From an uncultured Pelagibacteraceae bacterium (GTDB lineage Bacteria; Pseudomonadota; Alphaproteobacteria; Pelagibacterales; Pelagibacteraceae), in NCBI GenBank assembly GCA_902627805.1, contig CACOKN010000001.1:186001-250000 (forward strand): DNA of 64,000 bases, given 5' to 3'. Below the pieces are notes generated by a model, which worked only from the letters and a program-made list of their open reading frames with translations, had not been told where the DNA came from and searched no databases. The position numbers were made by a program, and so were the translations under genes. How positions within the stretch are numbered: the first letter of the stretch is position 1; every line of letters begins with the position of its first letter. This document shows, one piece after another, positions 33,096 to 42,421 of this stretch.

Positions 33096-33194
33096 GCGCC
33101 TAATTTCTACCTGCACCTAAATGATGCGATCGTATTTGTACAATACTGCATTACTGGGCTCATAGAATTTTCCTCTCAATTTAAACTATAATTT

Positions 33195-33959
33195 GTGCTC
33201 TATATTATAGCATTTATCTTTGGAAGTATATGGGGGAGTTTTAGCAATGTATGTATACACAGAATGCCATATAATATCAGTGTTGTTAAAGGTAGATCCT
33301 ATTGCCCATCATGCAAAAAACGGATTAGATGGTTTGATAACATCCCATTATTGTCTTTCATTTTTTTAAAAGCTAAATGTAGAGATTGTTCAGCTCAGAT
33401 AGACTTAAAATATTTTCTTGTAGAATTAATTTCTGCATTAAATTTTGTTTTGATATTTTATTTGTTCGGCTTTTCATTAACAACTATTCTTTTTTTCATT
33501 TTAAGTATTTGTTTTATAATAATTTTTTTTATAGATATGGAACATTTCATAATCCCAAATGAGTTAACATTTACTTTAATGATAATTGGATTTTTAAAAT
33601 CATTTGATCCTAATCTAAATCAATATCTATTTCCAAATTACCTCAACTCATTAATTGGCGGGGTTATGGGTTACTCAATAATATGGTTTATAATATTTGC
33701 TTATAAAAAGTTACGAAATAAAGAAGGCATGGGTTTAGGCGATGCTAAACTTTTATCCGCAATAGGTTTCTGGTTTGGATGGATATCGATACCATTTATT
33801 TTATTTTTTTCATCTTTTGCTGCTTTAATTTTGGCAGTACCAAGCTTATTGAATAAATCCAAGAATATGTCATCACAAATTCCTTTTGGTCCGTATATTA
33901 TTTTGGGTTGTGTATTGTATCTATTTTTACTTGAACAGATTATAAAGTATTTGAATTAA
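33195..33959 (+). CDS. pilD: Prepilin peptidase / N-methyltransferase PilD
   Basis: A 254-residue polytopic membrane enzyme with both activities encoded: GSFSNVCIHR and the zinc-type cysteines C37, C40, C62 and C65 in the cytosolic loop, and the catalytic aspartates Asp114 (IDMEHF) and Asp183 (GLGDAKL). It cleaves class III leaders and methylates the new N-terminus. All seven prepilin-like proteins in the window are candidate substrates. The start is a GTG with no obvious ribosome-binding site. It converges on pilY1 with only seven bases between the stops. Confidence 0.93.
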   Translation: MLYIIAFIFGSIWGSFSNVCIHRMPYNISVVKGRSYCPSCKKRIRWFDNIPLLSFIFLKAKCRDCSAQIDLKYFLVELISALNFVLIFYLFGFSLTTILFFILSICFIIIFFIDMEHFIIPNELTFTLMIIGFLKSFDPNLNQYLFPNYLNSLIGGVMGYSIIWFIIFAYKKLRNKEGMGLGDAKLLSAIGFWFGWISIPFILFFSSFAALILAVPSLLNKSKNMSSQIPFGPYIILGCVLYLFLLEQIIKYLN

Positions 33960-33966
33960 AATATTA

Positions 33967-36900
33967 TTAAAAGCTGCTGTCTCTCCAGCCACCTTTGTTT
34001 GTAATAATATCACCTGGTATTGATAAAATAGAAAACAATGTATCTTCATCATCTGATGGACCCGCGACATTCGCATATAATTTATCTGAGAACATAACAA
34101 GCTCAGACAACACACCTTCTCTTACATAGGCACAATTATTTGTGTCTGGATTAATTACTCCCTCCGGGGTTTCAAGTGCGAGTCTTTCAGAAATGTTTTG
34201 TCCACACTCCATAACTCTTCCACAGATAAATGCATGACCTACGCTACATCTTTGATTTCCAGGCGGTGGTTGATAAATTGGATAATACACTGTTCCTTTA
34301 AACAAAGTTGGTCGTGCTGACGCTTTTCTAAAAGTTCTTTGGTCAGTATAACGTCCACTGTTATCTTTTTCCATATGTGCTACCCAAGAATTTGCTCCAA
34401 CGGGTAACGGACAATTAATGCCTGTGCTATCTCCAGAGACATTTGTACATATAACCGAGTTCCCAACATGTCGTGCAGCATCATTTGCTCCTCTGTGTGC
34501 AAGTCTGTAAAATTCTGGGTTCACTTGTACTGGATCCGCACTAGGGTCTATGATAGGTTTAGGTATTACAACACCATTTAGATGTTTCCAGTATGGGTAA
34601 TGTGGGTCTCTTAATCCATAAATAATATTATCTAAAGTTGGTTCTCTTGCACCAAGATCTGTAAAATTACCTGTTGAACCAAATAAATAGAACAAACCAT
34701 CATCAATTCCTAAACCCGCATCCATTCCAAAATATGAATATCTCCCATTTGCCTCTGTAGCATTAAGTCTAAATAGTGTCGTTTGATCAAAAAGCTCAGT
34801 AACACCTGATACCAAATCTCCTGATGCATTGTATCCTTTTGTGTTGTTGGACAAATTGATTTTTGTAATTTTTCCCTCAAGATCATTCACATAAACAAGT
34901 GCTCCCCTCCATGGAATATTAGGTGCAGTATCTGGTGTTACCACAATAGGAGTAGCTGGAATTGCATTCTTAATATCGCTACCATTGGGAGTTTGTTCTA
35001 TTGCTTGTCCAAAAGACAATCCTGTAGGACTTGTATCTACTATAGTTATTGGTCCCCCATTAACATCAGCAGCAAATAATCTTCCTGGTTGACCATCTTC
35101 TTGTCCCTCTAGATCAACTAAAAATATAGCAGATCCACCACATCTATCTGATTTACTCATGCCGGCACCCAGAATGGCAACATATTTGTCATCATTTATT
35201 TGTCCTCCCTGAGGGTTTGGCATTCTTACAATTCTTGGAACTGACCAGGATTCACCTAATTTTGTATAATCGTATTCCGCAGGTATGCCAGAAGCACCAT
35301 GACATGCACTAATTGTGACTTGGCTTGTAATTCTACTTTCTTGGGTAGATGGATTAGCATTATGAACTTTATTTTCCGGGAATGTGACTTTCAGTAATGC
35401 ACCACCACCTCCATCATCTACCATTTCAGCACCTGATATTGCAACAGGTTGTGGTACATTATTTACAAGTTGAACTGCATTCAGTAAACCTGCGGGTATT
35501 GTTTCACCTATGCCAAAATCTAATTCAAGATTAGGATAATGAAAACTACTTCCTATGTAACAAGAATTTGTTCCATTATCTTTAAAATCTGATGTAGATT
35601 GACATGCAGCAATTGCATCTTGTCGTGTTGTTACATTATCACCCTCTTCTTCATCTGCATCTCTAGCTTCATTATAATTGTCCGTTGAAACTTCACCCTC
35701 ACTTGTATCTAATAAACTTGAGGAAGATGAATTGTATTCAAATTGGGTTATTTCACCATCTTGATCTGCTAAATAAACTCTTTCATTAATTTTGTCGTTA
35801 TAAATTGAAAACATATGTATTGGACCGTCATCGCCATTTACTATTGGCTTTGTGACATCTAATACAGAAAAACCTGCTCCACCTCTTCCATAGGGTATAA
35901 ATAATAGTGTACGCCAACTTTTGGAAGTTTCTAATTCTCCTGCAGAGTTAAACCCTCTAATAAATGCATCATGAACTACTGGAGATCCATCTACACCAAA
36001 GATTGGGTTAGTACCACCATTATCACCATCTACTCTACCTTGAAGTTCATCGTTAATTATCTGGGGTAAAATTGCACCAACAAATGGTGGTATAAAACCC
36101 CATTCCTCTCTGCCGGTCTCAGAATTTATAGCATGTAAAATTCCACTATTCGACCCTGCATAGAGCACATTTGTTCTGTTTGAATTGGCTGAGGCAAAAT
36201 TTTGATAACCGTTAGTGGCTCTATAGTAGGCCTCTTCATTATTTCCTCTAAATCTTACGTTTGCATCAGGAGCACCAACTTCAACTATTTGAGAATGATA
36301 AATATCTCCCATAACATGACGTCTAACCTCGGTAACGTTACAGTCTCCATCATAATCAAAAAAATCATTACCTTTAACAAAATTAATTATACCAATTCTT
36401 TCATCACCTAATGTTGCATCTTGATGTATTTCAGTACAAACTACTGACGCAGGTCTGTAATAATCTTGAACAGTATATCCAAGTGTATCAAACAGAATAT
36501 TTATTGCATCGGAGTTATCTGCATTAAAATTATCCCAGTTACCAAGATATGGTACACCTGGTAATGCTGACCAAATATTTCTATCATCATCTGCTCCTCC
36601 TGCAGTAGATTGACCTCTTAAAACAGTTGCTGCACTCCAATTACCAAATGGATTACCTGGTTCAGTGTTGTGATCAACATCTCCATTGGGATTTAATCTC
36701 TTTCTTAATATAGTTCCTTGCCACTCTCCAAATTGTTCATAAGCAAATTGAGCTTGATATAATGATCCACCCTCTTGAATTGTAGCTGTAATTGATGGAG
36801 CAGTAAATGCTAATCTATCAGCTATAATTTGTCTTATTCTCGCTGTTAAAGAGGTCTTTAAATCCTCTGGAGTAAGAGCAACAATTGCTCTTTCACAATC

Positions 36901-38724
36901 ATCATCACTCGCACATTGAGCAGCATTTCCTGCTGTGCTAGTGCCTATTCGTGTAAGCTCGTGAAATCTTTGAAGATTTGTTCCCTGTATACCGCCTCCA
37001 TAAGCTACATAAATAGATTTAACACCCATCTCTCTTAATCTGGCCATTCTAGCAGCTGTCTGACCTCTTTGACCTAAAACACCAGTATTATTCATTGCAC
37101 CATCACCAATAACAATGACATAGTTAATTTGACACTCTGAGTCTGGATCTATTAGGTTTGCCCCTGCGTTTGTATCATTAAAATAATCCTCTGCTATTTG
37201 AGAAAACGCGTGCGAGTCTGTCCCCCATGCCATACCTAATGGATTGAATACATCCATTATTTGTCCAGCACCTTGAGAACTTACAGCAACATTCAAGCAG
37301 GCATCAGAGTAACATATTGTGCTAGTACCATTAGGATGTTCTCCAGTCCAGCCTCCATAGTAACGACAATCAGGATTTCTATGACAATAAGCTCCACCTC
37401 TTGGAGCATTTCTGCCTGGCCGTTCACCAGCATTCCAGTGACCAAAGCCAAAGTGAGCTCCAGTAGTCAAAGTAGTATCATTAACTATTGCATTAAGTGC
37501 CTGCTTAACACCATCCCAACGTCTAGTTCTTGGACCTCCCATGTTTTGTTGCCATGCTGTATTTCTATTACCAGCAGTAAATACATTAAATTCATCGACA
37601 TAACCCCTTTGAGTTCCAGTAAGAATACTTGTGCTTGTCACATGTATCGCCCAAACTTGATTAAAAACCACATCATTTGCACCTAAAGAACCTGCATCAC
37701 CTGTATTTTTTTGACCACTTGGCATACCAGTTCCAACACTTGTAGTTACCGAGCAGGTACCATCGCTTACATCTACTCTTTGTAATGCATGATTAACATG
37801 TGATGATGTATAAATTATATCACTATCATCAGGGTCTACTCCAACAGCTGTCGTATACATTAATTGATTTGTAAGATTAGGATTGTTGACAGCGTTACAC
37901 CTTATTACTTCATTTCCCAAAGTAAACGATGGACCTGATGGATTAAGAGCATGCCCAACTAAATCACCACCATTTGCTGCATCAGAAAAATAAATTCTTG
38001 AAGCGTCATTGTTAACACTAAGCCTGTGATATCTTCTCGTTATATGATTTCTATTATTAAATTCAGTATAGGTAGATTGCATTGTTGTTAAATTAGTTAC
38101 TTTAAAGTATCCTCTATTCCTATTTCTTTGACCCGCCATAAAAAGATAATGGGTTCCACCAATATTTTTTACGTCAATGTCAAACATTTGTCCTCCTCTA
38201 GAACCAGCAATTGCAAATCTACAATTTCTACCATTTTCACTGAAACCAAAAACATAATTACGCAATCTTCTTTCTTGACTGACTATAAAAATTATACCTT
38301 CATTATTAATGGCGTTGTCTACAAATTTTACAGTTGAAGCTCTTCTAAATCTTTGATTGTTAATATTTCTTGTTCGATCTACATGCTGAGCACATCCCCC
38401 TCTCGGAATTCTTCTTATTGGCGTGAATGAAGTATCTCTAGCTCCTGCTGAGGTATATCTCAACACCGCTCCTGCGGCCCTTCTTGCATTTTGTCCAATA
38501 AGAATATTACCATCAGAATCATAAGACACTCCTCTTACTGTTCCAAGCCCATCTGAACCAATCCATCGACCCATACTGGCAGAGCTATCAACTAGAAATA
38601 AAATATTTGCTGCTACATCACCTTCACCTGCTCCAGGAGGAATAGGTTTTGCATTTACATGACTCGTAAAAAATATTGTAAATATAAATATAAATATTTT
38701 AAAATTTTTTATCATGATCCACAT
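33967..38724 (-). CDS. pilY1: Type IV pilus tip/adhesin protein PilY1-like, with VWA domain
   Basis: A 1585-residue exported protein. After a signal peptide (cleavage near SHVNA, residue 25), a von Willebrand A domain starts with ILFLVDSSASMG, whose Asp46-x-Ser-x-Ser is the MIDAS metal site. The VWA region appears to be interrupted by an NHL- or propeller-like insert (residues about 60-400). The C-terminal half carries the PilY1-type propeller (SNSGILHAINSETGREEWGF, YLADQDGEITQFE). Many cysteines suggest disulfides. It ends the minor-pilin operon. Such proteins sit at the pilus tip and mediate adhesion and calcium-dependent control. ATG at 38724 or 38715 are both possible starts. Confidence 0.9.
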   Translation of the reverse strand: MWIMIKNFKIFIFIFTIFFTSHVNAKPIPPGAGEGDVAANILFLVDSSASMGRWIGSDGLGTVRGVSYDSDGNILIGQNARRAAGAVLRYTSAGARDTSFTPIRRIPRGGCAQHVDRTRNINNQRFRRASTVKFVDNAINNEGIIFIVSQERRLRNYVFGFSENGRNCRFAIAGSRGGQMFDIDVKNIGGTHYLFMAGQRNRNRGYFKVTNLTTMQSTYTEFNNRNHITRRYHRLSVNNDASRIYFSDAANGGDLVGHALNPSGPSFTLGNEVIRCNAVNNPNLTNQLMYTTAVGVDPDDSDIIYTSSHVNHALQRVDVSDGTCSVTTSVGTGMPSGQKNTGDAGSLGANDVVFNQVWAIHVTSTSILTGTQRGYVDEFNVFTAGNRNTAWQQNMGGPRTRRWDGVKQALNAIVNDTTLTTGAHFGFGHWNAGERPGRNAPRGGAYCHRNPDCRYYGGWTGEHPNGTSTICYSDACLNVAVSSQGAGQIMDVFNPLGMAWGTDSHAFSQIAEDYFNDTNAGANLIDPDSECQINYVIVIGDGAMNNTGVLGQRGQTAARMARLREMGVKSIYVAYGGGIQGTNLQRFHELTRIGTSTAGNAAQCASDDDCERAIVALTPEDLKTSLTARIRQIIADRLAFTAPSITATIQEGGSLYQAQFAYEQFGEWQGTILRKRLNPNGDVDHNTEPGNPFGNWSAATVLRGQSTAGGADDDRNIWSALPGVPYLGNWDNFNADNSDAINILFDTLGYTVQDYYRPASVVCTEIHQDATLGDERIGIINFVKGNDFFDYDGDCNVTEVRRHVMGDIYHSQIVEVGAPDANVRFRGNNEEAYYRATNGYQNFASANSNRTNVLYAGSNSGILHAINSETGREEWGFIPPFVGAILPQIINDELQGRVDGDNGGTNPIFGVDGSPVVHDAFIRGFNSAGELETSKSWRTLLFIPYGRGGAGFSVLDVTKPIVNGDDGPIHMFSIYNDKINERVYLADQDGEITQFEYNSSSSSLLDTSEGEVSTDNYNEARDADEEEGDNVTTRQDAIAACQSTSDFKDNGTNSCYIGSSFHYPNLELDFGIGETIPAGLLNAVQLVNNVPQPVAISGAEMVDDGGGGALLKVTFPENKVHNANPSTQESRITSQVTISACHGASGIPAEYDYTKLGESWSVPRIVRMPNPQGGQINDDKYVAILGAGMSKSDRCGGSAIFLVDLEGQEDGQPGRLFAADVNGGPITIVDTSPTGLSFGQAIEQTPNGSDIKNAIPATPIVVTPDTAPNIPWRGALVYVNDLEGKITKINLSNNTKGYNASGDLVSGVTELFDQTTLFRLNATEANGRYSYFGMDAGLGIDDGLFYLFGSTGNFTDLGAREPTLDNIIYGLRDPHYPYWKHLNGVVIPKPIIDPSADPVQVNPEFYRLAHRGANDAARHVGNSVICTNVSGDSTGINCPLPVGANSWVAHMEKDNSGRYTDQRTFRKASARPTLFKGTVYYPIYQPPPGNQRCSVGHAFICGRVMECGQNISERLALETPEGVINPDTNNCAYVREGVLSELVMFSDKLYANVAGPSDDEDTLFSILSIPGDIITNKGGWRDSSF

Positions 38725-39234
38725 TTAACCAATTACCTCTATTAATTTTTCATCAGCTGGATAATTAATCATCTCTTCATTAGTAATTTCTAATGTTTCA
38801 AATATCTCTTCTCCCAATTTGGTTTTGCTATAATAAACATTTAAACCACCAATACTAAGATCTTTAAGGCCTGTCCAATTTTCATTTTTAGCATCTTCAC
38901 CTGGATCACTAATAAAATTTTTGGTAAAATCATAAACCTCATTTTTAAATTCACTATCAGAGAATAGATTTATGCTAGCAATTCTAGAGTCATAAATTAT
39001 TACCTCTAAATCAACATTTTCCAAAGGTGACCCCTCACAATAATCAATCGCATAATTTCGATATAATACAGAAACATCTTTGCCGTAAGCTTCCGAATTG
39101 TGTATGTCTAGAAAATCAAATGTATTTTTAGCAGTATCAACTGTTGATCCAATCGGTACCTGTAATATTGAACAAGCAAGAGAGTAGCTTGAGAAAAACA
39201 AAAAGATTAAAGATTTTACTAAAATTCTTTTCAC
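38725..39234 (-). CDS. Exported protein of unknown function in the minor-pilin operon
   Basis: A 169-residue protein with a signal peptide (MKRILVKSLIFLFFSSYSLA) and a mature part starting with Cys-Ser, plus a second cysteine in DYCEGSP. The body mixes short strands and acidic helices and matches no family I know. It lies between pilX and pilY1, and its stop codon abuts the pilY1 ATG (TAAATG), so a role with the pilus tip complex is likely. Cys at the cleavage site raises the possibility of a lipoprotein (SLAC). Confidence 0.6.
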   Translation of the reverse strand: MKRILVKSLIFLFFSSYSLACSILQVPIGSTVDTAKNTFDFLDIHNSEAYGKDVSVLYRNYAIDYCEGSPLENVDLEVIIYDSRIASINLFSDSEFKNEVYDFTKNFISDPGEDAKNENWTGLKDLSIGGLNVYYSKTKLGEEIFETLEITNEEMINYPADEKLIEVIG

Positions 39235-39304
39235 ATAGAAACTATAAGAAGAATATGATTAATTTTCAATGTTCTATGCTGTTCATTTTAAGTATTTATC
39301 AATA

Positions 39305-39997
39305 TTAATGGGATAAAATAACAATAGTTTCTAAAGGAATTAATATCACAGGGTTTATTGCATTACCCAGCATGCCGCATCCATAAATTTTATAAGCAGT
39401 GCCTAGTCTTTGAGTGTTTCCAGAGGTTTTGTTTAAGCTCATTCCAGTTCCTTTGTATTCGGCAACTCCAGAATTGACGGAGAAAAATTCATATGTGTAT
39501 CTTCCAAGTTTTTCTCTTTCTTTTTCAATTTCTGCTGCTGTATCAACACCAGCTTGTCTTGGAAACGAACTAGCATCAAAAACTGGTTGTATTAGATCAA
39601 AAAACCTTTGGTTTTTAACATGCTCAACAACTCTAAAGTCATTTTCTCTGGTTAAATTTCTGAAACTTCTGAAACAAGGAGTTTGTTCTGGAGCCGGGTC
39701 ATTATCTACTCCATCATTATCAGAATCTCCATTACGTGGGATATAACGGCCTTCGATATCTCTAGTACCATCAGTACTATTTATTGGTCCTATCATTTTA
39801 TTAATCAGACTTTTTTGCCCTTGCATTAAAGCAGTTTCTGCAACATAAAATGTTTGTTGATACTCATCGCTACTATTGTTTCCTTGATGATCAGAGGAAG
39901 CAATCACAATCAACGCACCTCCCATTAAAGACATAGCAAGCAACAAAACTAAAGCTAAAACTAATGCAAATCCTTTTTGTTTATTTTTAGTAATCAA
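39305..39997 (-). CDS. pilX: Minor pilin PilX-like
   Basis: A 230-residue prepilin-like protein. The leader KQKG is followed by FALVLALVLLLAMSLMGGAL, and then by the PilX-type helix with a Glu near DEYQQTFYVAETALMQGQ. It lacks Glu5 (Leu instead), which is usual for PilX and GspK-type tip pseudopilins and not a defect. It overlaps pilW by four bases. A DGDNDGVDNDPAPE stretch looks like a thrombospondin-type-3 or calcium-binding loop, which could matter for tip stability. Confidence 0.82.
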   Translation of the reverse strand: MITKNKQKGFALVLALVLLLAMSLMGGALIVIASSDHQGNNSSDEYQQTFYVAETALMQGQKSLINKMIGPINSTDGTRDIEGRYIPRNGDSDNDGVDNDPAPEQTPCFRSFRNLTRENDFRVVEHVKNQRFFDLIQPVFDASSFPRQAGVDTAAEIEKEREKLGRYTYEFFSVNSGVAEYKGTGMSLNKTSGNTQRLGTAYKIYGCGMLGNAINPVILIPLETIVILSH

Positions 39998-41004
39998 AAA
40001 TCTTCTCCTCCAATATTTCTAGTATGTACAGTTACTATTACAGAATCTCTTAAATACTGGTCTTCATTTAAAGATGATCTGTTTGGTGTAAATCCAATAA
40101 CTTCTCTAGGTGCTCTTCGTTCTCTTGTGAAAAAAGGGTTTTTTGATCTAAAAGTAATCCTTATATCAACTCCTCTTATATCAAGCATTCTATCTCTTAT
40201 TCCCTCAATTTCTGGAGCAGGGTATTGATTTGAATCATTTTTAATTATAACTCCATTTTCATCAAAAGGAATAAATTCCATATCTTCTATATTATTTCTT
40301 ATTAATACCTCTGGTGTACATTCAGGACAATCCGCGCTTTGTGTAGCACTCCATACTCCTCTAGCTGCTTGAAGAAATGACTGGCCTTCTTGTGGAACGG
40401 CTGCAAAAGTACATCCCTCTCTAGGTTTAATGTAACTTTCAACACGTTTGTAAGCAGCGTACGATCGCTCTTCATTAGGTTTTGCATAATAAGTTATCCT
40501 AAATTTTCTATAAGGTTGTAGTAAATTATTCTGATTGAAGTCCTCAAAAACAATTTGAATTGAGTCACAACATACTTCACCTTGACCAACAGTGGCAGAT
40601 CCAACAGTATTAAATCCTTGAGTGGAATTTCTTATTACTAAAGGATTATGACTTAATGATGGATCATCGTATCCATTTTCAAAGAGTAAATTACTTAATT
40701 TTGGCAAAGTAACTCCCCCCTCTGCAGCACATGCACCGACAGCTGTGTCTTGTTTATATTTTTCGATCTCGTGTGTTCCTGCATAGTATTTAAAGCCTGC
40801 CATACGAACATCTCTCATTAGCATTGTTATCAAATCTCTACTGCCTTTGCTTATTTTAGCTTTTGCACTCACCTGAGAATAAGATTGATTAACAACTGCA
40901 TAAGATGTGTACATTGCACCCATCATGATAGTGGTTATAACTATACCAATAAGTATTTCAATTAAGGTCAAACCTGCAACACTTTTATAGTTTTTTTTGA
41001 TCAT
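39994..41004 (-). CDS. pilW: Minor pilin PilW-like
   Basis: A 336-residue prepilin. The leader ends with AG, then LTLIEILIGIVITTIMMGAM with Glu5 in place, and a long globular domain typical of PilW (ITMLMRDVRMAGFKYYAG). Several cysteines (ACAAEGG, EVCCDSI, GCTFAA and DCPECTP) suggest disulfides after export. It overlaps pilX and pilV by four bases each, so the minor pilins are translated as a coupled set and probably form the priming complex with PilY1. Confidence 0.85.
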   Translation of the reverse strand: MIKKNYKSVAGLTLIEILIGIVITTIMMGAMYTSYAVVNQSYSQVSAKAKISKGSRDLITMLMRDVRMAGFKYYAGTHEIEKYKQDTAVGACAAEGGVTLPKLSNLLFENGYDDPSLSHNPLVIRNSTQGFNTVGSATVGQGEVCCDSIQIVFEDFNQNNLLQPYRKFRITYYAKPNEERSYAAYKRVESYIKPREGCTFAAVPQEGQSFLQAARGVWSATQSADCPECTPEVLIRNNIEDMEFIPFDENGVIIKNDSNQYPAPEIEGIRDRMLDIRGVDIRITFRSKNPFFTRERRAPREVIGFTPNRSSLNEDQYLRDSVIVTVHTRNIGGEDF

Positions 41005-41645
41005 GGTTTTAATATATAGTCTGATTGAAAATATAAAAATTTCCTTTTTTTTCCATCATTTAAATTCATTTGAACCCTACCAATATAAATTACATCTTCA
41101 GTCACAATTGGCACATTGACTTCTGTTTGATCTGGTCCGATGTTTATTGTTGTAGAATTATTATTTCTTAATGTATTCAATTCTGGTGGACTCCATCGAC
41201 TTCCCACTTTAAATATTCTAAAATTTCTTTGTTCTCTTGTACCTCTGCAATTTAGATATTTTTTATTACTTAACATAGCCATCCATTTTCTTTGCTTCAT
41301 TGACGGACCATCAAGCACATCAGTGCCGTATACGTTGCCAGTATTTGCAGAAGCCTGACCTTGTGCTGTATTGAGACAATATTGAGAGTCAAATTGATTG
41401 TCAGTGTTAGCGAGCCAATCAGAAAAATTTCTTGCATCTCCCGTTGTTATGTTTCTGTGACCGATTACATCCTCTGCAATCATATTTGTTAAATAATTAG
41501 CTTTGGTTCTCTCCCCAGAGGTGTAAATAGATTGTACAGAATAATTGGTCATTTGAAGTATTGCGATAAATCCTATTCCAACAATAGCTGTTGAAATAAG
41601 AGCTTCTAAAAGTGATAAACCTAAAATTTTTTTTATGTTGGACAT
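41001..41645 (-). CDS. pilV: Minor pilin PilV-like
   Basis: A 214-residue prepilin. Leader MSNIKKILG, then LSLLEALISTAIVGIGFIAI with Glu5. The following segment NYSVQSIYTSGERTKANYLT resembles PilV. A two-cysteine pair in the middle (YCLNT and LNCRGT) is present. It overlaps fimT by 13 bases and pilW by four. It should belong to the pilus priming and tip complex. Confidence 0.82.
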   Translation of the reverse strand: MSNIKKILGLSLLEALISTAIVGIGFIAILQMTNYSVQSIYTSGERTKANYLTNMIAEDVIGHRNITTGDARNFSDWLANTDNQFDSQYCLNTAQGQASANTGNVYGTDVLDGPSMKQRKWMAMLSNKKYLNCRGTREQRNFRIFKVGSRWSPPELNTLRNNNSTTINIGPDQTEVNVPIVTEDVIYIGRVQMNLNDGKKRKFLYFQSDYILKP

Positions 41646-42421
41646 TTTTTTTCATCCTCCTCAGCATCGTCCCAGTAACCACCAATATGAAGACGTCCAT
41701 CGTTATAACATTTTTTAAAAGTATTCATTGAAAATTCTCCAAATCTTGTCCAATTTATTGTTCTTAAAAACTCAGTGCTGCTTGGTACTGGAAGATCAGG
41801 TTTGATCTCTGATAAATTTTGTTGTCCATAATCAACTGGACAAAATGAATTTTTAGAGTCTCTCTGACAAATTAAAATAAATCCATATGGAACACTGGTG
41901 TTATCGATCTCCAGTTCTTCACTAGCCTCAAAGAATTTGCCGTTTCTTGCAAAACAAATCGCCCCAGATCGTATATTACTAGTTATTTCAGAAATCTTTT
42001 CAGTGTAGACAGCATTCTTAATTTCAGTACTTGTACTATCTCTATCGGTATCCCAATAAGCATCTTCTCCCTCTGTGGAAACAGTATCACATCTAGAACT
42101 AGGATTATTATTCCATTCATCTGCTCCATTATTCATTTTCGTTGCAAGGGTTTGCATAGTCATTCCTTTTGTCTGAATAGTTAATTCATTTTTATCGTTT
42201 GTAAAAAGTACTTGAACATAAGCAAAAGTTGATCTATCGGTTTGAACCTTAATATCCTTTAAAACTCTCAAAAGTTTTTCCGTACCATATCTGACTTTTC
42301 TTTCTTTGCTCCATTTTGAAAAGTTTGGATATGCGGCGGCTGAAATAGCTCCTATAATCGCAATAACAACTAGTAACTCAAGTAAATTGAATCCTTTAAT
42401 GTTCTTTTCCTGCCCCAGCAT
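41633..42421 (-). CDS. fimT: Minor pilin FimT/FimU-like (GspH family)
   Basis: A 262-residue prepilin. Leader MLGQEKNIKG, then FNLLELLVVIAIIGAISAAA with Glu5 and YPNFSKWSKERKVR, as in FimT/GspH proteins. The C-terminal part contains several cysteines (RCDTV, ICFAR, LICQRD, SFCPVD and KCYNDG). It overlaps the 3' end of pilT by 26 bases, an unusually long overlap that implies tight coupling of the retraction ATPase with the minor-pilin genes. Confidence 0.82.
   Translation of the reverse strand: MLGQEKNIKGFNLLELLVVIAIIGAISAAAYPNFSKWSKERKVRYGTEKLLRVLKDIKVQTDRSTFAYVQVLFTNDKNELTIQTKGMTMQTLATKMNNGADEWNNNPSSRCDTVSTEGEDAYWDTDRDSTSTEIKNAVYTEKISEITSNIRSGAICFARNGKFFEASEELEIDNTSVPYGFILICQRDSKNSFCPVDYGQQNLSEIKPDLPVPSSTEFLRTINWTRFGEFSMNTFKKCYNDGRLHIGGYWDDAEEDEKKCPT

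Noticed and set aside
37261..37686. Plus-strand frame of 141 codons inside pilY1
   Set aside because: Opposite-strand shadow of a clearly coding region; Ser/Thr/Ile-rich composition and no recognisable domain.
39305..39997. Defective pilin (no Glu5)
   Set aside because: PilX and GspK-type tip pseudopilins normally lack Glu5; the rest of the protein is intact.
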